Shown one piece after another: positions 18,406 through 26,985 of a stretch of DNA of 64,000 nt. The position numbers and the translations under genes are program-made. The first letter of the stretch is position 1. Every line of letters begins with the position of its first letter. Origin of the DNA: Calidifontibacillus oryziterrae (GTDB lineage Bacteria > Bacillota > Bacilli > Bacillales > Bacillaceae_J); assembly GCF_000331575.1 (NCBI RefSeq), contig NZ_KB223527.1:345842-409841 (forward strand), in the 5' to 3' direction. Below the pieces are notes generated by a model. That model was not told the origin of the DNA. It was given only the letters and a program-made list of their open reading frames with translations, and searched no databases.

Positions 18406-18423
18406 TATCTCGAAATCGAAATA
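18406..18423. promoter_or_regulatory. MarR operator-like site O4
   Basis: TATCTCGAA-ATCGAAATA in the leader, 21 bases before the YceI start codon and just before its ribosome binding site. Confidence 0.6.
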
Positions 18424-18444
18424 AATGAATTGGAGGAATTTATA

Positions 18445-18972
18445 ATGGCAAAATGGATAATCGATCAATCACACTCTAACATTGGATTTGAAGTAAAACA
18501 TATGATGGTTTCTAAAGTGAGAGGTCATTTTGATGAGTATACTGCACATATTGAAAGTGAGGACTTAACGGATTTAACAACAGCAAATATTTCATTCAAT
18601 TTTGATGTAGCCAAGATTAATACAAACAACGTAGACCGTGACAATCATTTGAAATCAGCAGATTTCTTTGATGTAGAAATATTCCCCTCCATCGAGTTCA
18701 AATCTACTAACATTACAAAAGATGGCGACGAATATAAAGTAACAGGTGACTTAACGATTAAAGATGTAACAAAACCAATAACATTTGATGTTGAATATGG
18801 CGGTAAAGGAGTGAATCCTTGGGGCGTAGAAGTGTACGGTTTTGAAGGAGAAGCAAAAGTTAATCGTGAGGATTTCGGACTTACTTGGAATGCGCCTCTT
18901 GAAACTGGTGGATTCCTAGTTGGGAAAGACATTAAAATCAAAGTAGAATTAGAAATAAACCCACAATCCTAA
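18445..18972 (+). CDS. YceI-family lipocalin-like protein
   Basis: A 175-aa single-domain protein. The start MAKWIIDQSHSNIGFEVKHMMVSKVRGHF is the typical YceI opening, followed by the HLKSADFFDVEIFPSIEFKST and LTIKDVTKPITFDVEYGG motifs of the beta-barrel that binds isoprenoid or quinone-like lipids. It has no signal peptide, so it is cytosolic here, unlike E. coli YceI. GGAGGAA precedes the ATG at 18445. Neighbouring MarR palindromes in its promoter suggest induction by a small lipophilic or electrophilic compound; the ligand is unknown. Confidence 0.93.
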   Translation: MAKWIIDQSHSNIGFEVKHMMVSKVRGHFDEYTAHIESEDLTDLTTANISFNFDVAKINTNNVDRDNHLKSADFFDVEIFPSIEFKSTNITKDGDEYKVTGDLTIKDVTKPITFDVEYGGKGVNPWGVEVYGFEGEAKVNREDFGLTWNAPLETGGFLVGKDIKIKVELEINPQS

Positions 18973-18995
18973 ATCATTTTAATAAGGATAATTAA

Positions 18996-19025
18996 ACCTC
19001 TCGACTAAAGTCACGAGTATTCTAC
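18996..19025. repeat. Palindromic hairpin A, IS200/IS605 end-like
   Basis: CTCTCGACTAAAGTCACGAG followed by TATTCTAC. The core GACTAAAGTC hairpin and trailing TTCTA match the sequence at 19914-19946 in the same orientation. Such hairpins resemble the ends of IS200/IS605 elements, but no transposase is present. Confidence 0.4.
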
Positions 19026-19032
19026 TAAAATG

Positions 19033-19062
19033 TTGAATAAATAAAAAGTATGTGTATATAAT
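19033..19062 (+). promoter_or_regulatory. Promoter of the guanidine riboswitch-ykkCD unit
   Basis: TTGAAT (19033-19038), an 18-base spacer and TATAAT (19057-19062), about 30 bases before the riboswitch. Confidence 0.65.
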
Positions 19063-19089
19063 ATAAAATAATTATATATTTTTATGTTT

Positions 19090-19210
19090 TCTAGGGTTCC
19101 GCAACAATCAGTTGGTCTGGTCCGAGAGAAAACTCACAGCTCTAGCTGTGTCACGGAGGGATAAAAGCCTGGGAGAAACTGTTGAACGGTTACTTCATAG
19201 GCTTTTTTTA
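19090..19210 (+). promoter_or_regulatory. Guanidine-I (ykkC/yxkD) riboswitch with terminator
   Basis: Conserved blocks of this class are all present in order: TCTAGGGTTCCG (19090-19101), GGTCTGGTCCGAGAG (19114-19128), TCACGGAGGGATAAAAGCC (19151-19169) and GGGAGA (19171-19176). The last block overlaps a terminator: AAAAGCCT (19163-19170) pairs with AGGCTTTT (19199-19206) and runs into Ts. Guanidinium binding should hold AAAAGCC in the aptamer and block the terminator, turning on the two SMR exporters downstream. Confidence 0.93.
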
Positions 19211-19258
19211 TTTGGATGGTACATTTTATACTGAATAAAAATATTTCGGAGGCTTTTC

Positions 19259-19600
19259 ATGAACGTAAACTGGTTAAAAGTATTTATTGCTGCCTTTTTT
19301 GAAGTTTGTTGGGTAATTGGCCTAACCCATGCTTATGACTTTTGGACTTGGTCTGGAACAATTATAGCCATTATCATTAGTTTTTATGTATTAATTATGG
19401 CTGGGGAAAAATTGCCAGTTGGAACGGTATACGCTGTTTTCGTAGGGTTAGGTACCGCAGGAACAGTTTGTTCGGAAATCATATTTTTTGATGAGACATT
19501 TAACGTTATAAAAATAGCTTTAATCGTACTTTTACTTGTAGGTGTAATCGGCTTAAAAGTAGTGACGAATGACAACACCGAGGAAGGGACTGATTATTAA
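19259..19600 (+). CDS. ykkC: SMR-family guanidinium exporter subunit (YkkC)
   Basis: A 113-aa inner-membrane protein with four membrane helices. The conserved membrane Glu of the first helix is in [15 protein letters not shown], and the helix 2-3 region has the small-residue pattern [20 protein letters not shown] guanidine-I riboswitch lies directly upstream and a second SMR gene overlaps its stop by one base, so the pair is the classic heteromeric guanidinium/H+ antiporter. CGGAGG precedes the ATG. Confidence 0.93.
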   Translation: MNVNWLKVFIAAFFEVCWVIGLTHAYDFWTWSGTIIAIIISFYVLIMAGEKLPVGTVYAVFVGLGTAGTVCSEIIFFDETFNVIKIALIVLLLVGVIGLKVVTNDNTEEGTDY

Positions 19601-19914
19601 TGGCGTGGATTTCGTTATTTTTTGCAGGGATTTGTGAAATGATCGGTGTTACGATGATAAATAAATTGCATCGAGATCGGAATTGGATCTCATTAATTCT
19701 ATTGTTAGTCGGGTTTGGCGCAAGTTTTATATTTCTGGCAATTGCGATGAAAACAATCCCGATGGGAACGGCTTATGCGATTTGGACAGGAATTGGTGCG
19801 TCGGGCGGGGCGATTATCGGAATGCTCTTATATGGGGAACCGAAGAACTGGAGCAGAATTGTTTTTATTGTGATTATTTTGAGTGCAACAATTGGCCTAA
19901 AATTAGTTTCCTGA
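19600..19914 (+). CDS. ykkD: SMR-family guanidinium exporter subunit (YkkD)
   Basis: A 104-aa four-helix membrane protein, partner of the gene before it (TAATG overlap). The essential Glu is in GICEMIGVTMINK, and the motif MGTAYAIWTGIGASG of helix 3 is present. The two subunits insert antiparallel in the family and work as a dimer. No T-rich terminator follows, only the palindrome at 19914-19946. Confidence 0.93.
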   Translation: MAWISLFFAGICEMIGVTMINKLHRDRNWISLILLLVGFGASFIFLAIAMKTIPMGTAYAIWTGIGASGGAIIGMLLYGEPKNWSRIVFIVIILSATIGLKLVS

Positions 19915-19946
19915 CCCTCTCATGACTAAAGTCAAGGGTGTTCTAG
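19914..19946. repeat. Palindromic hairpin B, IS200/IS605 end-like
   Basis: ACCCTCTCATGACTAAAGTC followed by AAGGGTGTTCTAG. It shares GACTAAAGTC and the trailing TTCTA with hairpin A at 18996-19025, in direct orientation 0.9 kb away, so the two bracket the ykkCD cassette. Confidence 0.4.
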
Positions 19947-20055
19947 GCTATTTTATAAATTCAACACGATCATATTCTAAAATTGATAGGCAAAACCTTA
20001 CCTCAAAAAATCATCATGTTATTTGATTTTGTTTCGTACATTTATTAATAAACAA

Positions 20056-20239
20056 GGCTGTGTTAAAGCGCAATGTTGATTTTTATATTTATATTGATTG
20101 TAGCGACGGGCGGCGACTCCAGCGGGAATAGCATGAGCTGAAGATCCCGCAGACGAGTTTGAGAGTCGAGGAAGCTGATGCCGTGCCCGCTGAAAGCGTC
20201 CGCCCATAGCGAAAATCAACAACCGAGTTTAACAGAGCC
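20056..20239. mobile_element. MITE-like GC-rich repeat element, 184 bp
   Basis: Terminal inverted repeats GGCTGTGTTAAA (20056-20067) and TTTAACAGAGCC (20228-20239) with one mismatch. Inner arms ATGTTGATTTT and GAAAATCAACAA also pair. The centre is clearly GC-richer than its surroundings and contains several imperfect palindromes. It encodes nothing convincing, although the minus strand is open for 67 codons. I recall similar dispersed elements in many Bacillaceae. Confidence 0.8.
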
Positions 20240-20271
20240 ATAAACAAAATTTAATAAGGGGGCCGTGAGAC

Positions 20272-20715
20272 ATGTCGACTTCTGTCCGAACCGTTGAGCG
20301 AAAGGATAAAAACCAACTTAAAGACCTTATGTATGAGTACATTGTTGATTTTTATAAAAGACCAAAACCGCCACTTGAAGACGTCGAGCAGCTAATCGAA
20401 TTGTTATTAAAAAAGGAGAAAGGCATACAATTCATCGCGGAAAAAAACGGGGAATTTCTCGGCTTTGCAACATTATATTTCAGCTTTAGTACAACAAAAG
20501 CTGCTAAAATAACGATCATGAATGATTTGTATGTTGTTGAAAAAGCACGGGGTACTGGAGTAGCTGAGAAGTTATTTAGGTCTTGTGAAAATTTCACAAA
20601 AGAAAACAACTATGCTCATATGTCCTGGATCACTGCATCTGATAATAAACGGGCACAAAGATTCTACGAAAAGATGGGTGGTATTCTTGGAAATTGGTTA
20701 AGCTATTCTATATAG
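20272..20715 (+). CDS. GNAT-family N-acetyltransferase
   Basis: A 147-aa cytosolic enzyme. The acetyl-CoA-binding motif A is recognisable as MNDLYVVEKARGTGVAEKLFRSC (R/Q-x-x-G-x-G/A type) and motif B near MSWITASDNKRAQRFYEKMGG. The acceptor substrate cannot be inferred. AAGGGGGCC precedes the ATG. It is a single-gene unit just after the MITE-like element, with its own terminator. Confidence 0.88.
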   Translation: MSTSVRTVERKDKNQLKDLMYEYIVDFYKRPKPPLEDVEQLIELLLKKEKGIQFIAEKNGEFLGFATLYFSFSTTKAAKITIMNDLYVVEKARGTGVAEKLFRSCENFTKENNYAHMSWITASDNKRAQRFYEKMGGILGNWLSYSI

Positions 20716-20782
20716 AAAGGTTGAGCTATTGTTATAAAATGTTACCCTATTGTGTGCTATTGTTTACAGTGCAAAAGATATC

Positions 20783-20822
20783 GAGCAAAAGGAAAATCGA
20801 ATCCTTTTGCTCTATTTTTTTA
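20783..20822 (+). terminator. Terminator of the GNAT gene
   Basis: GAGCAAAAGGA (20783-20793) pairs with TCCTTTTGCTC (20802-20812), followed by TATTTTTTT. Confidence 0.85.
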
Positions 20823-20856
20823 TCATATTAGTTTTTGTCATTATCAAAATTCTCAT

Positions 20857-21366
20857 TTATAAATAAAACCACTTAGTTGGTAATAAAAATGTCCAAGGAA
20901 TTGTTACGATAGCAATGGTAAGAGCAACTTTTAATCTCAACCTTTTATTCTCAATGATTGATTGAAAAGTAAATCTATAATTAAAGTAAAATATTAATAC
21001 GGATGAAACAAGCATTGCAACAATAATGATAAATACCGCTAAAGGCTGGCTAAATGGATCGTAATTGATGCCAGTTATTAACTCATTAGATAGCCCTAAC
21101 TCCGATCCAAACATTCCAGTAATAAATAAAAGGGCGGCACCCAATATATCAGCTAAAAACCCGAACAGCCAAACCTTTACAATACTTTTCTTATAAAATT
21201 CCTTTCGTTTATGCTCACTCTTAGTTAATTTAAACATGTAAAAACAAGCAATGACAACTATTGAATCAATGATAAAATTACCAATCAGTGTAACAAAAAT
21301 TACTGGTGGAAAAAATAATAGAAACCAAATTGGAAAAATAACATTATAGATTTTTATATCCTTCAT
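20857..21366 (-). CDS. Hypothetical membrane protein, 169 aa
   Basis: Contains four to five hydrophobic segments: about 10-30, 32-48, 66-85, 108-128 and 147-165. A charged loop (KSEHKRKEFYKK) lies after the second. No signal peptide or catalytic motif is seen. AAAGGAG precedes the ATG. It is flanked by the convergent GNAT gene and, upstream on the same strand, the RNase J gene with its own terminator, so it is probably monocistronic. I do not recognise the family. Confidence 0.7.
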   Translation of the reverse strand: MKDIKIYNVIFPIWFLLFFPPVIFVTLIGNFIIDSIVVIACFYMFKLTKSEHKRKEFYKKSIVKVWLFGFLADILGAALLFITGMFGSELGLSNELITGINYDPFSQPLAVFIIIVAMLVSSVLIFYFNYRFTFQSIIENKRLRLKVALTIAIVTIPWTFLLPTKWFYL

Positions 21367-21484
21367 TTTGCGAACTCCTTTTTTTTAAAAAAATGGTATT
21401 GGAAAATTTCTCACTTCTTCTTTTAGTGTAATTATACACTATTTAAATACTTTTACAATTTAAATTTTTTAAAAAATTGGTAAA

Positions 21485-21516
21485 AAAAGAAAAAAGTAGC
21501 ACGATGGCTACTTTGA
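21485..21516 (-). terminator. Terminator of the RNase J gene
   Basis: On the minus strand AAGTAGC-CATCGT-GCTACTT followed by TTTTCTTTTTTT (stems at 21494-21500 and 21507-21513). Confidence 0.85.
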
Positions 21517-21544
21517 AAAAATCGTTCTAAATTGTTACGGAATA

Positions 21545-23215
21545 TTAGATTTCAATAATGATTGGTAAAATCATTGGTTTCCTTTTAATTTCCTTAAATA
21601 TAAATTGTCCTACCGCCTTTCTCAAGTTATTTTTGATATCACTCCATTGGTTTTTGCTTGCCTCATTTAAGTTACTTATTGTTTTTATAATTAGTTTATT
21701 GATTTCCCTTAATAATTCTTCTGAATCTTTGACAAAAATAAACCCCCTCGTTATCGTATCTGGATCTGAAATGAGTTTGCGATCCCTCTTAGACATAGTC
21801 AGAACAATTACAAGCATACCATCCTCAGAAAGCTGTTTGCGATCGCGCAAAACAATTTCTCCGACATCACCTACACCTACTCCATCTACGTAAGTATCGC
21901 CTGAAGGAATGCTTCGCGTCTGTCTAGCAATTGAATGTTCAATGTCAACTACGTCCCCATTCCTCATAATAAACGTATTCCCAGGCTCAACCCCTACAGC
22001 TTCTGCAAGCAATCGGTGCTGAAATAGCATTCGATACTCGCCATGAATCGGAATAAAGTATTTAGGCTTCATTAGAGTAAGCATAAGCTTTAAATCCTCT
22101 TGATACCCATGACCAGATACATGCATTCCAGTTGTACTTCCAGATCCATATATTACTTTTGCTCCAAGCATAAATAAATTATCTATGATGCGGGTAACAT
22201 TCCGTTCATTTCCCGGTATTGGACCTGCAGCAAAAATAACAGTATCTTCTGGCAAAACCTCTACGCCCCGATAGCTTCCGGTTGAAAGACGAGCAAGAGC
22301 TGCTAACGGTTCCCCTTGACTACCAGTGCATAAAATAGCTACCTTTTCAGGGGCTAGCTCCTCTATTTCGCTCGAATCAATAATCATGCCTTCAGGAACT
22401 AGTATATATCCACGTTCAATCGCAACACCAACTACATTTACCATACTCCTACCAAGTAACGCAATCTTACGATTTGTTTTCATTGCAGCATCAACAACTT
22501 GTTGAACACGATTAATGTTTGAAGCAAAGGTTGAAATAAACACCTTTCTTGTTGCTTTCATAAATGCATCATTAACATGGTCGGCAACAATTCGCTCTGA
22601 CGGAGTGCCGCCAGGTCGTTCCGCATTTGTGCTTTCAGATAATAATAATAAAACTCCATCCCTACCGATTTCAGCCATTTTATGAATATCTGAATGTTCA
22701 TCATTAGCTGGAGTTAAATCAAACTTAAAATCTCCTGTATGAACTATTTTCCCCTGTGGTGTATGGAAAACTGTCCCTAAGCAATCAGGAATACTGTGAT
22801 TTACCTTAAAAAAACTAATTTTTATATCACCAAATGGTAGGATTGTATTAGTATTTATTTCCTTTAACTCCGTCTCCCTTAACAATCTATGCTCCTCTAG
22901 CTTCAATTCAATTAGTCCTAATGTAAACCTTGTCGCATAAACTGGAACATTTAGCTTTTTTAAAAAGTAAGGAACCCCACCAATATGGTCTTCATGACCA
23001 TGGGTGATGATTAATGCTTTCACTTTATCGCGATTATCTTCGAGATAACTCATATCGGGAATGATCAAATCAATTCCTAGCAGGCTTTCATCAAGAAATT
23101 TATTTCCGCAATCAATGACAAAAATATCATCACCATATTGAATGGCATACATGTTCTTCCCTATTTCATTCAATCCGCCTAATGCAAAAACTGATATTAA
23201 TTTTGTTGAGCTCAA
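21545..23215 (-). CDS. Ribonuclease J family enzyme
   Basis: A 556-aa metallo-beta-lactamase/beta-CASP RNase that degrades and processes mRNA with 5'-exo- and endonuclease activity. Metal ligands are in HGHEDHIGG, the motif HTGDFKFDLTP and HVSGHG. The beta-CASP region and C-terminal domain end in KRKPMILPIIIEI, as in RNase J1 and J2. Start is TTG at 23215 after CCGGAGGG at 6 bases; no ATG fits. The sequence mixes features of J1 (HEDH intact) and J2 (overall wording of several segments), so it may be a third paralogue. It is monocistronic with its own terminator. Confidence 0.93.
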   Translation of the reverse strand: MSSTKLISVFALGGLNEIGKNMYAIQYGDDIFVIDCGNKFLDESLLGIDLIIPDMSYLEDNRDKVKALIITHGHEDHIGGVPYFLKKLNVPVYATRFTLGLIELKLEEHRLLRETELKEINTNTILPFGDIKISFFKVNHSIPDCLGTVFHTPQGKIVHTGDFKFDLTPANDEHSDIHKMAEIGRDGVLLLLSESTNAERPGGTPSERIVADHVNDAFMKATRKVFISTFASNINRVQQVVDAAMKTNRKIALLGRSMVNVVGVAIERGYILVPEGMIIDSSEIEELAPEKVAILCTGSQGEPLAALARLSTGSYRGVEVLPEDTVIFAAGPIPGNERNVTRIIDNLFMLGAKVIYGSGSTTGMHVSGHGYQEDLKLMLTLMKPKYFIPIHGEYRMLFQHRLLAEAVGVEPGNTFIMRNGDVVDIEHSIARQTRSIPSGDTYVDGVGVGDVGEIVLRDRKQLSEDGMLVIVLTMSKRDRKLISDPDTITRGFIFVKDSEELLREINKLIIKTISNLNEASKNQWSDIKNNLRKAVGQFIFKEIKRKPMILPIIIEI

Positions 23216-23295
23216 ACGAATTCCCTCCGGACATTCAAAATTTACTAATAGTATGTCCGCTTAAGATTAATTTCATAAAAAAGTGGCCGTACCAA

Positions 23296-23326
23296 CAAAA
23301 AAAATAACCCCAGTATGAGGTTATTT
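23296..23326 (-). terminator. Terminator of the PhnA/YjdM gene
   Basis: On the minus strand AAATAACCTC-ATACT-GGGGTTATTT then a T run. Confidence 0.8.
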
Positions 23327-23332
23327 ACAGAT

Positions 23333-23674
23333 TTAGGCTTTTTTTACAAATTCAGATTTTAATTTCATTGCCCCAAAGCCATCAATCTTGCAATCAATGT
23401 TATGATCGCCATCTACTAAACGGATGTTTTTAACTTTTGTGCCTACTTTTAAAATAGATGAACTACCTTTAACTTTAAGATCTTTAATAATTGTCACGGT
23501 ATCTCCGTCTGTTAACAAATTGCCGTTTGCATCTTGAACAATCATAGTATCTTCGTTAGGTTCATTTCCAGATTCAAGAGTCCACTCATAAGCGCATTCT
23601 GGGCATATTAATAGACTTCCATCTTCATACGTATATTCTGAATTACATTTTGGACAATTTGGTAAACTTGTCAT
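23333..23674 (-). CDS. yjdM: PhnA/YjdM-family zinc-ribbon protein
   Basis: A 113-aa cytosolic protein. An N-terminal zinc ribbon with two Cys pairs (CPKC and CPEC, residues about 7-27) is followed by the PhnA domain: [20 protein letters not shown], then the [20 protein letters not shown] segment, ending KSEFVKK. The family was once linked to alkylphosphonate use because of its E. coli location, but no catalytic role is established. It is very similar along its length to E. coli YjdM as I recall it. It is monocistronic. Confidence 0.92.
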   Translation of the reverse strand: MTSLPNCPKCNSEYTYEDGSLLICPECAYEWTLESGNEPNEDTMIVQDANGNLLTDGDTVTIIKDLKVKGSSSILKVGTKVKNIRLVDGDHNIDCKIDGFGAMKLKSEFVKKA

Positions 23675-23819
23675 CTCTTATCCCCCTATTTTCCCCTAAT
23701 GGTTATATACTGGCATAGCCTCCTTAAATTGACAACCCTTTCCTTTGAAATTCCTGTTTGCGCCCCAAATAGAAAAGAAATAAAAGCTGTATCCTTTAAA
23801 TGAATCTGACTCAAGAAAA

Positions 23820-25046
23820 TTACATTCCAGCTTTAAGTAATACTTTGTTGCCAAGTAAGAAAAATCCTTGAATAAACAACAAAATACCCGTTCCGATTAG
23901 AAGCCATTCTATTTGAATAATATCAGCAATAGGACCAAACACTAACATTCCTAAAGGCATCATTGAGGTTGATATCATACCTAAAACACCGAATACTCTT
24001 CCTAAATAATCCCCTTCAACCTTCTCCTGTAACAAAACTGTCGCAGGAGTATTAAAGATCGGCATTGCTATTCCGGTAATGCCCATAAACGTTAAATAAA
24101 TCGAAAAACCTGGAACGACTCCTAATGCGAATGTACATATCCCGAACATTAAGCTTGCAACTGTCATTGTATGAATTTTATTTTTAAAACCTTTCCAAGA
24201 AGCAATAATAACCCCCCCGAACATCATGCCAATGGAAAAAATCACCTCGATCGCCGTTAGACGCCATACATCACCACCAAAGCTTCGTGTCACTTGGAGT
24301 GGTGTAAGAAAGGCAGCTGGTGCGGATAGGAAGAGAAATATCGCAAAAAACATGAAAAACGGCTTTAAAAAATTATGATGATGAATATAAACAAAGCCTT
24401 GCTTTAAATCATCAAAATAACTAATTGATTTCCCTTGTAACGCTTTAGCATGAGCTGGAACCGAAAGAAATACTAACATTATTAAAACTGCTATTGCTGC
24501 CGTTATAACGTCAATAAAGAAAATTAACTCCAGTGAGGTCATTGTTAGTAATGCCGCACTAACCATTGGCGAAACTAGCATGATTAATGATTGAATACTG
24601 CCATTTATCCCATTCACCTTTGTAAGTTGATTTTCAGGCACAAGCTGTGGAAGAATAGCTCCGACTGCGGGCGTTTGAACTCCGGTGCCCAAAGCCCGAA
24701 CAGCATACATCACAAATAATAGCCAAATATCATCATAGCCTATCATGAAAAAAATCGCTAATACAAGTGTTGCAATGGCTATTAGAGAATCTGACAATAT
24801 TATTAATAATTTTCGATTGTAGCGGTCAGCCCATACTCCAGCAAATGGAGATAAAAAAAATGTTGGTAGAAATCCGCAAATAATTGCAATCGTCATCATC
24901 GTGCCAGATTTCGTATTTAAGGTAATATACCAAAAGATTGCATATTGTACTAAGGATGAACCAAATAACGATATTGTCTGGCTCCCTAAAAACAGGATAA
25001 TATTTTTTTCCCAATTTTCAATTGCTTGTTGATGTTTATATTTCAT
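23820..25046 (-). CDS. MFS exporter, macrolide-efflux (MFS_3) type
   Basis: A 408-aa inner-membrane protein with about 12 hydrophobic segments. The loop motif GVWADRYNRKLLIILSD follows TM2 and the ALGTGVQTPAVGAILPQLVP motif is typical of MFS_3 drug exporters. The start at 25046 allows AAAGGA to serve; an ATG four codons earlier abuts that site. The upstream lipoprotein gene ends about 17 bases before, so the two form an operon. Substrate unknown; macrolide or siderophore export is the family-level guess. Confidence 0.88.
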   Translation of the reverse strand: MKYKHQQAIENWEKNIILFLGSQTISLFGSSLVQYAIFWYITLNTKSGTMMTIAIICGFLPTFFLSPFAGVWADRYNRKLLIILSDSLIAIATLVLAIFFMIGYDDIWLLFVMYAVRALGTGVQTPAVGAILPQLVPENQLTKVNGINGSIQSLIMLVSPMVSAALLTMTSLELIFFIDVITAAIAVLIMLVFLSVPAHAKALQGKSISYFDDLKQGFVYIHHHNFLKPFFMFFAIFLFLSAPAAFLTPLQVTRSFGGDVWRLTAIEVIFSIGMMFGGVIIASWKGFKNKIHTMTVASLMFGICTFALGVVPGFSIYLTFMGITGIAMPIFNTPATVLLQEKVEGDYLGRVFGVLGMISTSMMPLGMLVFGPIADIIQIEWLLIGTGILLFIQGFFLLGNKVLLKAGM

Positions 25047-25063
25047 ACGATGGTGCATCCTTT

Positions 25064-26029
25064 TTATTTTTCATTATTTTTTTTAATTAATTCTAGCGGC
25101 TGTAATGCACCACTCTGTAAAATTTCTTCTACTTCTTCAAATCCTTGAGGGAATGCATAATTATATCTTGCTGGTAGAGCAAACACGTACGATTGATTTC
25201 GCCCAAGCTCTGTAGGGTTCATAGGTGCAGCACCAATGTGAAATTGATCTTGGGTAAGAGCGTTCCACTGGCTCATTGTAAAAATCATAATCGGTATGTC
25301 TTGTCGTTCTGCATCCTTTTTCCATTTAGGGTGCCTAATAATAACCATTGAACCAGTTTCGACAGTCTCACCGTTACTTTCGATCGAAAATCCTTCCCAT
25401 TTATCTGTTACAAGCCGGTAATTCCGCCAACTTCCCGGTAAATTAATGACAAAGCCATAATCTGTATTCTTATAAAGAACGCTTCCATCTTCCGCGTCTA
25501 AATTGACGATTATGCTGTCGATTAACCAACTACCATCAATGTTTTTCACAATGAGTGTAATCGGTGTTGTCACAGGGTTGCCCATATTATTTTCTTTCTC
25601 TACACTAGTCACTTCAATCACAACACCATTAACTTCATACGTATTATCTGAGGTTTTATTTAGTTCCCTAATATCTATCCGCTCCGGCCAAGGGCTTGAT
25701 ACGAGCCTGCCTATTGCAGTTTCTGGATTGTTCAGCCAAGCTGACAGTAATGAAGGAGATAGAAATTCACGATAATTCTCTTCTATACTCTGCTTCACAA
25801 CATCCTCCGGAGCAAGCAAACTTACTAGCTTCAATTTACGACCAAAGTTCTCAACAACAGATGTAACTTCATCTTCCTCTGTAACTTGTAATGGTGGAGT
25901 GTCTGTTACTTCTATCGGGTATTCACTTTCAGATTGTTTAGAAACAGGAACCACACCTGCACATCCTGTAAGGAAACTACTACTACCTGCTAATATAAGT
26001 CCAATAACTAAAATAGGTGTCTTTTTCAT
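25064..26029 (-). CDS. Lipoprotein of unknown function, 321 aa
   Basis: Start at 26029 after AAGGAGG; a longer in-frame reading has no site. Signal peptide of type II: basic KK, a hydrophobic stretch, and lipobox LTGC (Cys23), so it is a lipid-anchored surface protein. The mature part is acidic at first, then mixed alpha/beta. The segment YKNTDYGFVINLPGSWRNYRLVTD resembles the openings of small export-associated lipoprotein domains. It sits directly before and cotranscribed with the MFS exporter, so a role in export or in sensing its cargo is possible. Not recognised as a named family. Confidence 0.8.
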   Translation of the reverse strand: MKKTPILVIGLILAGSSSFLTGCAGVVPVSKQSESEYPIEVTDTPPLQVTEEDEVTSVVENFGRKLKLVSLLAPEDVVKQSIEENYREFLSPSLLSAWLNNPETAIGRLVSSPWPERIDIRELNKTSDNTYEVNGVVIEVTSVEKENNMGNPVTTPITLIVKNIDGSWLIDSIIVNLDAEDGSVLYKNTDYGFVINLPGSWRNYRLVTDKWEGFSIESNGETVETGSMVIIRHPKWKKDAERQDIPIMIFTMSQWNALTQDQFHIGAAPMNPTELGRNQSYVFALPARYNYAFPQGFEEVEEILQSGALQPLELIKKNNEK

Positions 26030-26177
26030 AATAAAGCCTCCTTGTATTTCCCCTTTAGCTATTGGTCGAAAAAAGTAGCTATTTTGTTTCATTCTTTCCC
26101 ATTATTTTTGCCATGCCACATATTCAAATATTCCTTCATTTGGAGACTCCCACCGTAAGATGAACTATTCCCTAGAA

Positions 26178-26639
26178 CTAATTTCTATATGGATTTTTCT
26201 GAACTTTCTCCATATATAGTTGAGGCCGTGTTATCGGTTCAAAACCAAATTTGCTATATAGGGTGTGGGCGTCATTTGTAGCTAACATAAACCGTCGCAC
26301 TCCTTGAAGATCATGATGAGTAGTGATTACCTCCATAAGCCATTTTGATAACCCTAATTTACGATGATCCTCGAGTACAAATACATCTGCAAGGTATGCA
26401 AATGTTGATGAATCTGTTATTACTCTTGCAAATCCCACCTGCAGAATAGCCCCTTCACTAATATACCCTTTATATATACCAAAACATAAAGCAGTATTCT
26501 CAATTGCCTTTGTTACTATTTCTTTTGGTACACCTTGTGACCAATAAGACTCATAACTTAAAAATTTATGTATTAGATTAATATTCAAATAGTTTTTTTT
26601 CGTTGAAATGGAATATCCATTCTTTTCCCATACTTCCAT
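26178..26639 (-). CDS. GNAT-family N-acetyltransferase
   Basis: A 153-aa cytosolic enzyme. GNAT core: AYLADVFVLEDHRKLGLSKWLMEVI (motif A) followed by LATNDAHTLYSKFGFEPI (motif B, Y-x-K-F-G-F). The N-terminal ISTKKNYLNINLIHKFLSYESYW resembles the YjcK/YodP-like group that starts with a short substrate loop. Acceptor unknown. AGGGGGT precedes the ATG. Confidence 0.88.
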   Translation of the reverse strand: MEVWEKNGYSISTKKNYLNINLIHKFLSYESYWSQGVPKEIVTKAIENTALCFGIYKGYISEGAILQVGFARVITDSSTFAYLADVFVLEDHRKLGLSKWLMEVITTHHDLQGVRRFMLATNDAHTLYSKFGFEPITRPQLYMEKVQKNPYRN

Positions 26640-26985
26640 ATAAGCTACCCCCTAAACTTTTTAAAGGATCGTTTCACGAGTTTTCAATCAGTGTACTCAT
26701 TAGCACCTAGCTATCTACTATGATCATATCAAACTTATTTTTGTAAGTATATGTAAAAGGTATTACATACCGTAAATTGCCTCACCAAGTAAAAACGCTC
26801 AGATTAGCATCTGAATTTTACATAATACTATCTCCAATACAGTTTCATTTATAGCTTGAAGGTAAGTAAAATCTCCTATTACATGATTTTACTTGCTTAT
26901 TTTTCAATTAATTAAAATATATATACATGGATTAGTGTTTACAAAAACAAAAAGCCATTTTTGATCTTTCCTCAAAAAATGGCTT
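26640..26985. other. Intergenic region with unexplained hairpins
   Basis: No coding sequence is supported. TCAGAT-TAGC-ATCTGA forms a tight hairpin near 26810. A second, terminator-like hairpin AAGTAAAATC / GATTTTACTT (26864-26873, 26885-26894) is followed by TTATTTTT on the plus strand, yet no plus-strand gene ends here. A short untranslated RNA is possible. Confidence 0.4.

Noticed and set aside
20019-20222. 67-aa minus-strand frame inside the MITE-like element
   Set aside because: It lies within a palindromic repeat, has low-complexity composition and no start signal.
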